From the NCBI GenBank assembly GCA_947449735.1, contig CANFTB010000013.1, positions 30,355-94,354 of the forward strand: DNA of 64,000 bases, written 5' to 3'. The notes under the pieces were generated by a model, which was not told the DNA's origin, did no database searches, and saw nothing but the letters and a program-made list of their open reading frames with translations. Origin of the DNA: Chthoniobacteraceae bacterium. Its GTDB lineage: Bacteria; Verrucomicrobiota; Verrucomicrobiia; Chthoniobacterales; Chthoniobacteraceae. This document shows positions 19,219 to 27,125 of the stretch, piece after piece (the first letter of the stretch is position 1; every line of letters begins with the position of its first letter). The translations under genes were made by a program, and so were the position numbers.

Positions 19219-19260
19219 AAATCTTCGAATTTGTGTTGGGGGGAGATGCGGGAGGAAACG

Positions 19261-20406
19261 TTATTTTACAGGTCCCCAGTGCCTGGAGAATGGCCAGTAG
19301 ACCATCCATCCTTTTCCGACGACGTTCGTCTGGGGAACCTTTCCCCAATCGCGTGAGTCCGAGGAATGGAAGGAATTATCGCCAAGAGCGAAAAAGCAGC
19401 CTGGAGGTACTTCGTATGTGTCATTTGGTTTTCCAAGGATGGGAAAGGTGCCTCCCTTTGGACCGTTGGAATAGCCCTGGTAGCCGTCGACGGGTTTCAT
19501 CAGGGTGCCTGCCATCACCCTTGCGAACGGGGGTTCCGGCGCCGGGGCACCGTTCCGGTAGAGTGTGGGGGGATCGATTCTCAGTTTGTCGCCGCCGACG
19601 CCGGAGAGCCGCTTGATGTAAAACTGGGAGGGTGCGTTCGGATTGTAGACGTGCTCCCGGGTGCGGATTCCGGCGGTGTTGAACACAAACACGTTTCCGG
19701 ACGCGGGGCGGATGAAGTGGTAACTGAACTTGTCCACCAGCACGTGGTCTCCGGAGTCCGTGTAGCCTCTTGCGATGATGTCGCCCGGGTTTACTTTGCG
19801 GCCGGGAGCGCAGCGTTGGTCCGCGGCGACCGCCACGGCGGGGACGCCTATGGAGTAGGTTCCCGCGTCGGTTCGGATCAAAGTGTAGGTGAAGGGCCCC
19901 AGGCTGATTCCGAAGCGGTGGCGTTCTTCGACGGATTGGATTGTTTCCGAGCGCTCTGCCTCGAGGTTGAAGTAGCTTCGCCCCATAACGATCCAGTGAG
20001 CCGCCCGGGTAAGTACGTTTGGCGGTTCGGAATCAGACGCCTTGCTGATGATGCCGTTCAGTGTCGGCTGCATGGAGCCGGTTGGGATGGTGAAAGGCTG
20101 TACGAAGTACGTTCTGACACCGAGTGCAATACTGATGGCTACAACGAAGACCTCGACATTCTCTCTCCATCCACCGTCCCTGATGGGGGGTTGCAGCTTT
20201 CTGCAGACGTCGTCGAGGCGCTGCATGTGGGTCTCGATGGTCTGCTTATCCCTTGTCGTGATCGCATCTTTGAGAGCAATGCTTTCGAGGGTCACCTCTT
20301 CCACAACTTGTGGGGTGACGACGTCCTTGCGGTACGCGAGGAGCTTTTCGGCTTCGCGTACGTACAGGCGGGCTTGCTCGATGTGCTTGGGAGTAAAGGG
20401 AAACAT
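19261..20406 (-). CDS. lepB: signal peptidase I
   Basis: 381 residues from ATG at 20406. This start is preferred to a TTG 6 bp upstream because AAGGA lies 6 bp before the ATG, one of the few clear ribosome-binding sites in the window. It removes signal peptides from exported proteins at the inner membrane. Motifs: IPTGSMQPTL with nucleophile Ser111, FYIKRLSGVGGD with general base Lys265, and GDNSFHSSDSRDWG. Two oddities: about 80 residues of charged helix precede the single transmembrane segment (VEVFVVAISIALGVRTYFV), and the span between the catalytic Ser and Lys is about 154 residues, longer than in compact SPases. It heads the cluster of secreted proteins downstream. Confidence 0.95.
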   Translation of the reverse strand: MFPFTPKHIEQARLYVREAEKLLAYRKDVVTPQVVEEVTLESIALKDAITTRDKQTIETHMQRLDDVCRKLQPPIRDGGWRENVEVFVVAISIALGVRTYFVQPFTIPTGSMQPTLNGIISKASDSEPPNVLTRAAHWIVMGRSYFNLEAERSETIQSVEERHRFGISLGPFTYTLIRTDAGTYSIGVPAVAVAADQRCAPGRKVNPGDIIARGYTDSGDHVLVDKFSYHFIRPASGNVFVFNTAGIRTREHVYNPNAPSQFYIKRLSGVGGDKLRIDPPTLYRNGAPAPEPPFARVMAGTLMKPVDGYQGYSNGPKGGTFPILGKPNDTYEVPPGCFFALGDNSFHSSDSRDWGKVPQTNVVGKGWMVYWPFSRHWGPVK

Positions 20407-20528
20407 TTCCAATCCTTTTTAGACTGAGTCTGTGGGTAATGCAATCTGGAGGGGGGGGCGGATTTTTAAAAGCGAATCCCTTCCGTTCTATTTTTGAATA
20501 TGTTAAACGTGAGACGGACTGATCATTT

Positions 20529-21296
20529 ATGAAACACTCCCATTGGCTTGCTGCGGCGATCATCGTTTTATTCACCAACGGTTGTGCGAAGGACGGGGGG
20601 GGCGGTAGGCGCGCTGGCTCCTCGGATGGCAGTTCCTCGTTGGGTGCTTTTTCAGGGAACGTTCCAACCGCTTACGACGCTCTGCGCGCGGCCGCTTCGC
20701 TGGGCGGTAAAAATGCACAGAACCGCGTTGTGGAGCTTTCGGGAAAGGCCGGCCGCCCACAGCCGTTTGTGTGGAGGGTGACCGTCGCCGACGAGGGGGG
20801 CAAGGGAGGGTTGCAGGAGGTTGATGTGCAGCGGGGCAAGGTGGTTGGCCACCGCAAGATTTCCTCTGCTCCGGGGGCGGTTTTCCTGAACTTAAGCGCC
20901 ATCCAACTCGACTCGGACGGTGTTTTTTCCCTGGCCAACGCCGAGGCTGTGCGTGCCGGAGTGACTTACGACCGCATAGATTATACCCTAAATTCCACCA
21001 ACCAGTCCGGCCTTCCTGTCTGGAGCGTGGAGCTTTACGACGGTCCGAATACCCGGACCGGAGCCTTGAAAATCCTTGCCGACAATGCGTCGATTATCGA
21101 ACGCAGTCGTGAACTGTCGTTGACGGAGGAGGAAAAAAAGGAGTCTCGCTGGTCCAAGCCTGGCGAACCGTACAGGGCTGGATCAAAATTCCTGCCGGAT
21201 TTTTTCCATAGGCAGGGGGTTCAAGCGAAGGATGGACTCTACAAGCTTAAGAACTGGGCGAATGGCTACGGCTGGACGGACGATCCCAAGCCTTAG
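20529..21296 (+). CDS. lipoprotein of unknown function
   Basis: 255 residues. A type II signal peptide ends in FTNGC with lipidated Cys19, followed by a Gly-rich tether. The middle (about residues 75-190) has alternating strands such as VTYDRIDYTLNSTN and PVWSVELYDG, reminiscent of PepSY-like domains, but no firm match. The C-terminus is charged and helical. It is divergent from lepB with a 122-bp shared upstream region, and its stop is 26 bp from the convergent NYN gene. Envelope location is inferred from the lipobox. Confidence 0.75.
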   Translation: MKHSHWLAAAIIVLFTNGCAKDGGGGRRAGSSDGSSSLGAFSGNVPTAYDALRAAASLGGKNAQNRVVELSGKAGRPQPFVWRVTVADEGGKGGLQEVDVQRGKVVGHRKISSAPGAVFLNLSAIQLDSDGVFSLANAEAVRAGVTYDRIDYTLNSTNQSGLPVWSVELYDGPNTRTGALKILADNASIIERSRELSLTEEEKKESRWSKPGEPYRAGSKFLPDFFHRQGVQAKDGLYKLKNWANGYGWTDDPKP

Positions 21297-21322
21297 CGTC
21301 GAGCTGTCTGGGGGTGAAGGTC

Positions 21323-21763
21323 TTACCTGGGGCGCTTATAGCTGTTTTTCTTGATCAGCCTTCGGGTTTCCTTCTCGGCGGAGGAGATCCAGCTCAAAAA
21401 CGTTTCCACGCTGACCGCGAGTGCCCCGAATGTGATGGCTGTCTGAGTCTCCAGAAGGTCGTTCGTGACGACCGTCAGATCGTGCTCGGAGCCGTACTTG
21501 GCGCACAAGCGTTCGATCACAGAATCGGCTGTTTTCTTCCCGGAGGAATAAAAGACCTGAATGCCGTTCGGCTCCGAGGACGAAGTGGTGGAGGGGCCTT
21601 TGCCGTCAAAAACGGCTACGACCCGGTACTCTGATGCGTCTTGGTAAAGAGTCAGTCGTTTGACCAACTCGTCGCGGCCGGACTCTTGGCGGTTCTGATG
21701 TATCCGCAGGAGTTCCGGCCACGAAAAAATGACCGAATGAGCGTCTACAAGAAGATAGCGCAT
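21323..21763 (-). CDS. NYN-domain (YacP-like) putative ribonuclease
   Basis: 146 residues. It begins RYLLVDAHSVIFSWPEL with the first conserved Asp, continues VVAVFDGKG with the second, and has KTADSVIERL and LTVVTNDLLE with further acidic residues. This acidic-cluster PIN-like arrangement is that of YacP/Rae1-type NYN proteins, which act on RNA. No partner domain is present. It lies convergent to the lipoprotein gene. Confidence 0.82.
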   Translation of the reverse strand: MRYLLVDAHSVIFSWPELLRIHQNRQESGRDELVKRLTLYQDASEYRVVAVFDGKGPSTTSSSEPNGIQVFYSSGKKTADSVIERLCAKYGSEHDLTVVTNDLLETQTAITFGALAVSVETFLSWISSAEKETRRLIKKNSYKRPR

Positions 21764-21804
21764 CGGCTTTTGGACACTTTTAAAGTGTTGGACTGGCTGA
21801 TCTT

Positions 21805-21942
21805 CTAGCCTGCCGCTGCCTCGCTCTTCTTAGTGCGGCGGGCCTTGGGCTTGATTGCCGCCTCCTTGGCGCGGGTTTTCAAACGTTCCAAATAAGCTGC
21901 ACGGCGGCGACGCTTCTCGACCTTGTTGTATTGCTTGCCCAT
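21805..21942 (-). CDS. small basic protein (45 residues)
   Basis: Starts MGKQYNKVEKRRRRAAYL and is about 40% Lys/Arg with an Ala-rich end. ATG at 21942 is chosen over an in-frame start at 22014, whose extra residues overlap two hairpins and look non-coding. The composition is that of a ribosome- or nucleic-acid-binding protein. I associate similar short proteins with Verrucomicrobiota genomes from memory only. The upstream leader carries two stem-loops. It reads in the same direction as clcF, 127 bp downstream of it. Confidence 0.7.
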   Translation of the reverse strand: MGKQYNKVEKRRRRAAYLERLKTRAKEAAIKPKARRTKKSEAAAG

Positions 21943-21973
21943 AAATTTGATTAAACTTGAACCGCCCATGCTA

Positions 21974-21998
21974 CTTGCTGGAACCGGCATCCAGCAAG
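21974..21998 (-). promoter_or_regulatory. perfect stem-loop in the leader of the small basic protein gene
   Basis: CTTGCTGG (21974-21981) and CCAGCAAG (21991-21998) form an 8-bp perfect stem with a 9-nt loop, 32 bp upstream of the ATG at 21942. No T-run follows, so a 5'-UTR structure or protein-binding site is more likely than a terminator. Confidence 0.5.
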
Positions 21999-22019
21999 GG
22001 CAATCCTTCGTCATTGGCT

Positions 22020-22038
22020 GCTCCGCTCTGAGCGAAGC
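22020..22038 (-). terminator. compact hairpin after clcF
   Basis: GCTCCGCTC (22020-22028) and GAGCGAAGC (22030-22038) pair almost perfectly (one G-U/A-C position) with a minimal loop, about 30 bp after the clcF stop on the minus strand. There is no strong T-tract. It could end the PLD-clcF transcript. Confidence 0.4.
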
Positions 22039-22068
22039 GGCCGGGTCACAGGTTCAAACAGGCCGCTC

Positions 22069-23334
22069 TTACAGGACTTGGGCGGAGTAGATCCCCGGCT
22101 TGATACAGGCTTTGTGGGCAATCCAGCAGGCAGGGGCGAAGAATGGCACAGCCATAGGGCCGAAGAGTTCCATTGCGATGGCGATCCCCGTGAGAGGCGC
22201 ATGGGCCGCTCCGGCAAACACGCAGACGAAGCCTAGTCCTGCAAAAAGAGGCACGGGCAGGTTGAGATGAGAGGCGATGGTGTTGCCAAGTGTGGCGCCC
22301 GTGAAAAAAAGGGGGGTGACCTCTCCTCCTTTAAAACCGGACCCCAGCGAGACGCATGTCAAAAGAAGTTTGTTCAGCCAGCTGAACTCTGCTGCGCCTC
22401 CGCTATGGAAGGCGCTGCTGAGGGTTGTCGCGCCCTGCGTGGCGGCATGCACGCCCAGGCCGAGGTAGTCCTCCATGCCGGGTCTTGATCCAAGTCCAAG
22501 CAAGACCGATCCTCCTAAAAGCGGAGCCGACCAGCGGGGAAGGCGGCTGCCTTGAAGCCCTTTGTGTACAAGGGTCAGGGTCTTTATGTAAAATGAAGCC
22601 GCGCAGCCGAATGCAATGGATGCGAATATAATGCCCGCGACCAGTTTGACCTCAAATAGGTCGGACAAGGGGGGGCATTGGATTGAATACACGGAGTGGG
22701 ACCCGCCCCATGCAAGGCAGGTGAGGTGTCCGGCGAACGCCGCGGTGAGGGTGAGTGGAAGCGCTCGGAGGACGGGAGATCCGGGTCTGGGCGCCTCGAT
22801 GGCAAAGATGGCTCCGGCAATGGGGGTGCCAAATATGGAGGCAAAGCCGGCCGCGACTCCGCACCGCAGAAGATCGAGGCGCCGCTGTTCAGGTACTTGG
22901 AGAAGTCTTTGAAGGAGTGTGGCGCCTCCCGCCCCCATCTGCACCGCCGCCCCCTCCCTTCCAGTGGAGGCACCAAAAAGTTGCGAGAGCAGGGATCCCG
23001 CAATGATCACGGGAATCGTGCGGATGGGAACACGTTCCTCGGGGGTTGAGCGACCATTTAGGGCGTTTAAGATAATGTGGTTTGCGCTGGCTGCGAGTCC
23101 GCCGAAGCGTTGATAGATCCAGAAAACGAGGAGGCCGGCTGCCGGCAGTCCGAACAAAAGCGAGGGGTGTGAGATCCGGGTGATGTTGACCCAGTCCAGG
23201 CTCCATAAGAAAAAGGCGCTCAAGGACCCGCTCAGCGCGCCGGCAAGAGTGGCGAGGCTGATGCCTGCGATCGCGTTCCTGAGGATTGGAAAGGCGGAGC
23301 GCCCCTGTTGTCCCGGGGCATCAGTGGCCTGCAT
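22069..23334 (-). CDS. CLC-family antiporter of the fluoride (CLC-F/EriC-F) type
   Basis: 421 residues with 10-12 hydrophobic segments. The gating-glutamate motif GASTGREGAAVQMG (Glu127) and GFKGGEVTPLFFTGATLGN match the CLC-F branch, which exports fluoride in exchange for protons. The canonical chloride-filter motif GSGIP is absent; the corresponding stretch reads ASANHIILNAL. Assignment to this branch rests on remembered motifs, so chloride transport is not formally excluded. The gene overlaps the upstream PLD-nuclease gene by 14 bp and is probably coupled to it. I see no fluoride riboswitch ahead of either gene. Confidence 0.8.
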   Translation of the reverse strand: MQATDAPGQQGRSAFPILRNAIAGISLATLAGALSGSLSAFFLWSLDWVNITRISHPSLLFGLPAAGLLVFWIYQRFGGLAASANHIILNALNGRSTPEERVPIRTIPVIIAGSLLSQLFGASTGREGAAVQMGAGGATLLQRLLQVPEQRRLDLLRCGVAAGFASIFGTPIAGAIFAIEAPRPGSPVLRALPLTLTAAFAGHLTCLAWGGSHSVYSIQCPPLSDLFEVKLVAGIIFASIAFGCAASFYIKTLTLVHKGLQGSRLPRWSAPLLGGSVLLGLGSRPGMEDYLGLGVHAATQGATTLSSAFHSGGAAEFSWLNKLLLTCVSLGSGFKGGEVTPLFFTGATLGNTIASHLNLPVPLFAGLGFVCVFAGAAHAPLTGIAIAMELFGPMAVPFFAPACWIAHKACIKPGIYSAQVL

Positions 23335-23920
23335 ATGGGGTGGAATGCTCCCTGTGGCGGATGAACTGGTCGGAGTAGGCTGCGGAGAGATCGGCGCTGC
23401 GCAGGATGATCAGATTCTCTGCGTTGCTTTCCTCGGCCGCCTTGGTGAAGTTGAAGGAACCGGTGATTACGGTGGAATGGTCGATCACCATCACCTTGTT
23501 GTGTGCGATCGCATGGCTGCTGTCGATCCAGGTGGGGATCCGGGCGTTTACCAAAAAATCAGCCGCGGAGTACTTTCCTGTTTTGTTGCTTTTGTCCAGC
23601 ACCGCTTCGACGCGGACTCCCCGCCGCGATGCGGCAACAAGCGCCGCCGCGATGGATGTCGATGTGAAAGAATATGCCTGAACCAGAATGGTTTGTCTGG
23701 CGTTTGCGATTTCGCGCACAACGGCTTCCGTGCAGCCGCCTTTCGGGGAGAAATAGACCTCGGGCGGGGGGGTTTTCTGGCCTCCCGATGGCTGGTTCGA
23801 GGAGGCGGTGTCTCCGCTTTTGTCTCGGGGCAGAAGCCGGTCCAGAAAGCCCAGAGGCGAGGCGGGCGAGGTCTGGGAGAGGCACAGGAAGAGGAAGGCT
23901 AAAATGCTGCGGGCGCGCAT
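23321..23920 (-). CDS. secreted PLD-family nuclease (single HKD motif)
   Basis: 199 residues. A signal peptide (SILAFLFLCLSQTSPAS) is followed by a short Pro/Ser linker and one phospholipase-D-like domain. The HKD motif is HNKVMVIDHSTVITGSFNFT, with His140, Lys142 and Asp147. Proteins with one HKD (Nuc-like) dimerise to complete the active site and cut DNA without sequence preference; phospholipase activity is the alternative. Its last 14 bp overlap the start of the CLC gene. Confidence 0.85.
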   Translation of the reverse strand: MRARSILAFLFLCLSQTSPASPLGFLDRLLPRDKSGDTASSNQPSGGQKTPPPEVYFSPKGGCTEAVVREIANARQTILVQAYSFTSTSIAAALVAASRRGVRVEAVLDKSNKTGKYSAADFLVNARIPTWIDSSHAIAHNKVMVIDHSTVITGSFNFTKAAEESNAENLIILRSADLSAAYSDQFIRHREHSTPYAGH

Positions 23921-24004
23921 GGGATGGAGGGGAAACTTAGTTCAAAGTGTTCTTGGGAGCGAGCTTCGCTTGCACCGGCGCCCGGAGTGTTGCAGGTGTA
24001 TTGC

Positions 24005-24874
24005 ATGCATCCCTCACTGCGCGCCCTTATTTTCCGTGCATCGATCTTCTCCGCCGGCCTTTCGCTCTTCGCTGGCTGTCAGGCTCTCGCCGGCAAGGCG
24101 GCTGATGCGAAGACTGATGCCAAGTCCAAAGAGAAGACGGATTCCTCAGTCAAGGGCCCTGTGCCCCAAGCGGAGGCGCCGTGGAATGCCGCCGTCATTG
24201 CTGCCATCGACAAGCTTCCTTTGGGCGGTGGTTATTCCATCAGTGCTGACGCGAGGGACGCGCTCCATGCGGGAATCCGTTGGGAGGAGGAAAAACCCGT
24301 CCTCCGGCCGAAGGCGGCGCAGCCCAGTTTCTGCTCTGGTGCGACGTATCTCGTCTTTTTGGTGATGCTGGCGCAGGAGCAGCGCGCCCACAGGATTACG
24401 CTGACCCCCGATGTATGGCGTACACTGATCGTGGAAGGACAGGCAGACGGCCAGGGCGTATGGGGGCGCTGGAATGCCAACGGCCCGGGAACCGCCCGGC
24501 TGTTTTTTGAAACGGGAGTGGGAACCAACTTCACCGACCTGAAACTGGCCAAGTCCGGGGACTTTATGAAGATCTTCTGGAACGACTCGATCGGAGCGTC
24601 GGAGAAGGGGCACTCCGTCGTGTTCATTGGAACCTCGAGCGAGAAGGGCGTGGAGACGGTGTCCTTCTGGAGCAGCAACGAACCGGGTGGTTATGGCACA
24701 AAGACAGTGCCCCGCAGCAAGATCAAGCGCATGGTGTTCTCACGGGTGGAGAATCCAGAGCGCTTGGATGCAGCGCCGAAGCTGCCCGAGAAGGACCAGT
24801 TTCTGTCTTCTCTGGAGGAAAAGACCGTCACCAGTGCGGAGGCGGGCGAGGCGATCGGCATTAAAAAGTGGTAG
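24005..24874 (+). CDS. lipoprotein with possible NlpC/papain-like cysteine hydrolase fold
   Basis: 289 residues from ATG at 24005; an earlier in-frame ATG at 23924 would bury the signal peptide. The lipobox is LFAGC (Cys25), followed by a Lys/Asp/Ala tether. QPSFCSGATYLVF places Cys110 at the start of a helix, and KGHSVVFIG places His203 on a strand about 90 residues later. That Cys-helix then His-strand order is typical of NlpC/P60-like enzymes, which would make it an envelope hydrolase. This is inference from two motifs; no full family match is claimed. It ends in a strong hairpin shared with the convergent DUF1015 gene. Confidence 0.75.
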   Translation: MHPSLRALIFRASIFSAGLSLFAGCQALAGKAADAKTDAKSKEKTDSSVKGPVPQAEAPWNAAVIAAIDKLPLGGGYSISADARDALHAGIRWEEEKPVLRPKAAQPSFCSGATYLVFLVMLAQEQRAHRITLTPDVWRTLIVEGQADGQGVWGRWNANGPGTARLFFETGVGTNFTDLKLAKSGDFMKIFWNDSIGASEKGHSVVFIGTSSEKGVETVSFWSSNEPGGYGTKTVPRSKIKRMVFSRVENPERLDAAPKLPEKDQFLSSLEEKTVTSAEAGEAIGIKKW

Positions 24875-24918
24875 CTCGGGGTAGAGGCCTCATTTAGCTA
24901 TGTCTGAGGCCCCGAGCT
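24873..24918. terminator. bidirectional hairpin between convergent genes
   Basis: AGCTCGG (24873-24879) plus GGCCTCA (24886-24892) pair exactly with TGAGGCC (24905-24911) and CCGAGCT (24912-24918): a 14-bp stem with a 6-nt bulge and a 12-nt loop. It starts in the stop codon of the lipoprotein gene and lies 53 bp from the end of the convergent DUF1015 gene, so it could serve both. Confidence 0.65.
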
Positions 24919-24971
24919 TGTTGACTGATTGTGAGCGCCGGGGCTTGCCGGCGCCTGCTCGACCGCCGCTG

Positions 24972-26195
24972 CTAGAAGGTATGGATGAAAAGCCCGCTGC
25001 GAAGCTTGGGCTCGAACCATGTGCTCTTCGGTGGCATGATTTCGCCGGCATCGGCGATGTCCATCAGCTGTTCGAGCGTGGTCGGATACATCGAGAAAGC
25101 CACGGCGCACTCGCCGCTGTCCACACGGGTGACGAGTTCGCCCGTGCCGCGGATCCCGCCGACAAAGTCGATGCGCTTGCTGGTGCGGGGGTCGTCAATC
25201 CCGAGCAGGGGAGCGAGGAGACGTTCTTGAAGTCCGGTGACATCGAGGCGGCCGATGGGGCCCGCGTCGGTGGGAGGCTGCCATAACAGCTGGTACCATT
25301 TGCCACCGAGATACATCCGGATGTCCCCCGGTTGCGCAGGGTCGGGCGAGCCGGTTTCCGAAGTGCGGAAGACCACGCTGACCGCGCGGAGGAATTCCTC
25401 CGCGGTCTTCCCGTGAAGGTCCTTCACGAGGCGGTTGTAGGGCAGGATGCGCAGCTGGCTTTCTGGAAAGAGAACGGTGAGGAACCAGTTGTAATCCTCG
25501 GATCCGGAGTGGCTCGGGTTTTGGGCCCGGCGCTCGCGGCCGACGCGCACCGCGCTCGCGGTCCGGTGATGTCCATCAGCGACGTAGGCGACGGGGACTT
25601 CCGCGAACGCCTTGACGAAGGCCTCGCCTCCCTCCACCCGCCACACGGTGTGGCGGATGCCGTCCGGGGCGGTGAAGTTGTAAACCGGTTTCTGGGAATC
25701 CAGAATGGACTGGGTGATGCGGTTGATCTCCGCATGGTCCCGGTACGTCAGAAAAACGGGTCCCGTGTCGGCGCTGAGGGTGTCGATAAGACGGGTGCGG
25801 TCGTCCTCTTTGTCTTTGCGCGTCTTTTCGTGCTTCTTGATGATGTCCTTCTCGTAGTCCTCGATATGGCAGACGCAGGCGAGGCCTGTTTGCACGTGGG
25901 CTCCCATTTGCTGCTGGTAGAGGTACACGCAGGGGCCTGTTTCCCTCACGAGCGATCCCGAGGATTCCAACCTGAGCAGAGCGGCTTTGGCCGTTGCGTA
26001 GACGATGTCGGAATAGGGGTCGGTGTGTTCGGGAAGATCGATTTCCGCCCGGTCCACATGAAGCAGGGAGTGCGGATTGCCGCCTGCGAGGGCTGCGGCC
26101 TCCTGGGTGTTGACGACGTCGTAGGGGACGCAGGCTACCTGGTCGGCCAAGGCGGGGGCGGGCACTAGGCCGCGGAAAGGGTGGATGCGAAGCAT
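24972..26195 (-). CDS. DUF1015 family protein
   Basis: 407 residues. DUF1015 marks: N-terminal IHPFRGLVPAP and VPYDVVNTQEAAAL, central IIKKHEKTRKDKEDDR, VAYVADGHHRTASAVRV, and C-terminal AGEIMPPKSTWFEPKLRSG. The Asp-Gly-His-His-Arg motif is the most conserved and may be catalytic, but the family has no established reaction. It follows parA by 71 bp on the same strand; the pairing has no obvious meaning. Confidence 0.9.
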   Translation of the reverse strand: MLRIHPFRGLVPAPALADQVACVPYDVVNTQEAAALAGGNPHSLLHVDRAEIDLPEHTDPYSDIVYATAKAALLRLESSGSLVRETGPCVYLYQQQMGAHVQTGLACVCHIEDYEKDIIKKHEKTRKDKEDDRTRLIDTLSADTGPVFLTYRDHAEINRITQSILDSQKPVYNFTAPDGIRHTVWRVEGGEAFVKAFAEVPVAYVADGHHRTASAVRVGRERRAQNPSHSGSEDYNWFLTVLFPESQLRILPYNRLVKDLHGKTAEEFLRAVSVVFRTSETGSPDPAQPGDIRMYLGGKWYQLLWQPPTDAGPIGRLDVTGLQERLLAPLLGIDDPRTSKRIDFVGGIRGTGELVTRVDSGECAVAFSMYPTTLEQLMDIADAGEIMPPKSTWFEPKLRSGLFIHTF

Positions 26196-26266
26196 AGGGT
26201 GAGCAGGAAAACGGATTTGGAGGCGGCGGGCAAGCTGCGGAATGGCACCGCGGGGTGGAGGGAAGT

Positions 26267-27028
26267 TCAGTGGCTTTTGACGAACTCCTTGGCAAGAGCA
26301 CGGTAGGCGGTGGCGCCGAGACCGTTGGACTCGTACTCCATGATGGTCTTGCCGTGGCTGGGCGCCTCGCCGAGGCGGACGGTGCGCGGCACAATCGTTC
26401 GGAACACGATTTTGCCAAAGTGTTTATGGACCTCGGAAATGACCTGCTGCGCGAGGTTGTTGCGCATAAACATGGTCATGAGAATGCCGCCGATGTGGAG
26501 GCCGGGGTTGGCTCCGCAGTCGCGGATCTGGCCGACGATGGTGTCGATCTTGGAAAGACCCTCGAGGGCGAAATACTCGCACTGGAGCGGGACGAGGAGT
26601 TCATCGGCGGCTGCCAGGGCGTTCGTCATGAGGATTCCCAGGGAAGGGGGACAGTCCATGAAAATGAAGTCGAACGGGGCGGCTTCCCTGAGGGGGACCA
26701 GTGCGTCGCGCAGGCGCGTGAGGTGGTCGTCTTCGCGCGCCACCTCGATTTCCGCGCCGGCGATGTTGATGTCGCCGGGGATGAGCCACAGGTTGTCCCT
26801 CCGCGTCGGGATGACGGCGTCCGCCAGCGTCCCCTGGTGCAGCAGGGCGGCGTAGACACTGTGTCCCTCGATGGGTTCGTGTCCCAGCGCGCTGGTTGCG
26901 TTTGCCTGGGGATCCAGATCCACGAGCAAAACTTTGAACCCGAGTTCGGCCAGAGCCGCCGCTAGGTTCACAGATGTCGTGGTCTTGCCCACGCCGCCTT
27001 TTTGGTTGGCAACCGCGATAACTTTCAT
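26267..27028 (-). CDS. parA: ParA/Soj-type chromosome-partitioning ATPase
   Basis: 253 residues from ATG at 27028, where the conserved KVIAVANQKGGVGKTTTSVN begins; upstream in-frame codons are rejected. The deviant Walker A carries both signature lysines, and FIFMDCPPSLGILMTNAL is Walker B plus the next motif. ParA dimers bind DNA non-specifically when ATP-bound and move origin or plasmid DNA with ParB. No parB is adjacent: the next gene on this strand is DUF1015, and upstream lies divergent ruvC. An orphan MinD-like role is possible, but the sequence is typical of chromosomal Soj. Confidence 0.93.
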   Translation of the reverse strand: MKVIAVANQKGGVGKTTTSVNLAAALAELGFKVLLVDLDPQANATSALGHEPIEGHSVYAALLHQGTLADAVIPTRRDNLWLIPGDINIAGAEIEVAREDDHLTRLRDALVPLREAAPFDFIFMDCPPSLGILMTNALAAADELLVPLQCEYFALEGLSKIDTIVGQIRDCGANPGLHIGGILMTMFMRNNLAQQVISEVHKHFGKIVFRTIVPRTVRLGEAPSHGKTIMEYESNGLGATAYRALAKEFVKSH

Positions 27029-27098
27029 TTCAGGCCGATACTGTAGGTGATAATGGCGTTTTGAAAAGGGCTGGCTGCCGGATGATGCTTGTAGGTTG

Positions 27099-27116
27099 CA
27101 GACGAGGCTCCGTCTG
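27099..27116 (+). promoter_or_regulatory. inverted repeat just before ruvC
   Basis: CAGACG (27099-27104) and CGTCTG (27111-27116) are perfect inverted arms six bases apart, ending 9 bp before the ruvC ATG in the 97-bp divergent parA/ruvC region. It could be an operator or an mRNA hairpin near the start. It may also be chance. Confidence 0.3.
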
Positions 27117-27125
27117 GGTTGAGTA

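Noticed and set aside
23921-24004. Fluoride riboswitch ahead of the PLD/CLC pair
   Set aside because: The short region upstream of 23920 shows no recognisable conserved core of the crcB motif, and there is no gap between the PLD and CLC genes.
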